Shown piece after piece: positions 63,812 to 64,000 of a DNA stretch of 64,000 nt. Each line of letters starts with the position of its first letter. The first letter of the stretch is position 1. A program made the translations under genes and the position numbers. This DNA is from Sanderia malayensis (taxonomy: Eukaryota > Cnidaria > Scyphozoa > Semaeostomeae > Pelagiidae), in contig RQOL01000786.1 in NCBI GenBank assembly GCA_013076295.1, positions 124,001 through 188,000 of the forward strand. Direction: 5' to 3'. The notes beneath the pieces are model-generated. The model saw only the letters and a program-made list of their open reading frames with translations. It was not told the DNA's origin and ran no database searches.

Positions 63812-64000
63812 TATGAATTATTCTCGAGCTCCTATCTCCACGAACTTCTTATTGGAAATGAGCTTTTTGTCTGAGATTTGTTCATCTCTTTCTTTCAATT
63901 TTGTTCATTTAAAAATGTTAGGTTCTTACTCTTGCTATTTTTATAGATCTAGTCCCATTTTGTCTATCTTTCATATGCTTCTTTCGAACAAGCTTCCTTC
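63812..64000 (-). pseudogene. End of the Ala/Lys-rich gene, sister copy (runs off window)
   Basis: The last bases on the minus strand (AGGAAGCTTGTTCGAAAGAA, then GGGACTAGATCTATAAAAAT) match 41651-41732, the 3' end of the minor-virion-like gene. The Polinton-like element therefore continues beyond the window. Confidence 0.7.

Overview
This is a eukaryotic, AT-rich, repeat-dense window. Visible GT-AG introns, TATA boxes, a decayed 28S rRNA copy and the repertoire of mobile elements (Helitron, DIRS, Penelope-like, Ty3/gypsy, Polinton-like, a rve/DDE transposon carrying a HECT gene) fit an aquatic invertebrate such as a cnidarian. That placement is inference; no species-diagnostic host gene is present. 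Almost everything readable is a transposable element or an integrated virus-like element. Host coding content is at most a few candidate first exons (about 10.8, 20.0 and 36.7 kb).

Layout. 0.7-8.2 kb (-): Helitron copy A (HUH Rep plus PIF1-like helicase), decayed. 8.2-16.4 kb: copies of a repeat that also lies 5' of the Helitrons, tetranucleotide microsatellites, a fold-back element, two small TIR elements and one candidate host exon. 16.4-17.5 kb (-): Ty3/gypsy LTR plus integrase C-terminus, abutting a 100-base N gap. 18.2-21.1 kb: two copies of a block ending in a 114-bp minisatellite. 21.1-22.7 kb (+): 5'-truncated, 5'-inverted Penelope-like element with a hammerhead ribozyme. 22.7-36.2 kb (+): Helitron copy B, with a full-length DIRS-like retrotransposon (25.67-30.21 kb) and a DIRS-related palindrome inserted in one of its exons.

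38-64 kb is the most unusual part. It holds two inverted pieces of a Polinton/adintovirus-like element: 39.8-43.5 kb (+) and 58.7-64 kb (-). The second has a packaging ATPase, a retrovirus-like integrase and a penton-like minor capsid protein, all with frame breaks. A further virus-like gene set on the + strand (49.2-53.5 kb and 58.2-58.6 kb) carries a RING-less TRAF-domain protein and a Fic-domain gene. Three Fic copies occur in total. One gene in both Polinton-like pieces sits behind heat-shock-element arrays, CCAAT boxes and a TATA box.

The third Fic copy is split by a 4.6-kb DNA transposon (53556-58182) with a 6-bp target duplication; it carries a UBZ/HECT E3 ligase gene and a decayed transposase. 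Between these lie a TE-like pseudogene (44.2-46.4 kb), a 28S rRNA pseudogene (47.0-48.4 kb) and a helicase fragment (48.6-49.1 kb). Several nonsense codons are TGA where a sister copy has CGA, pointing to CpG-deamination decay.
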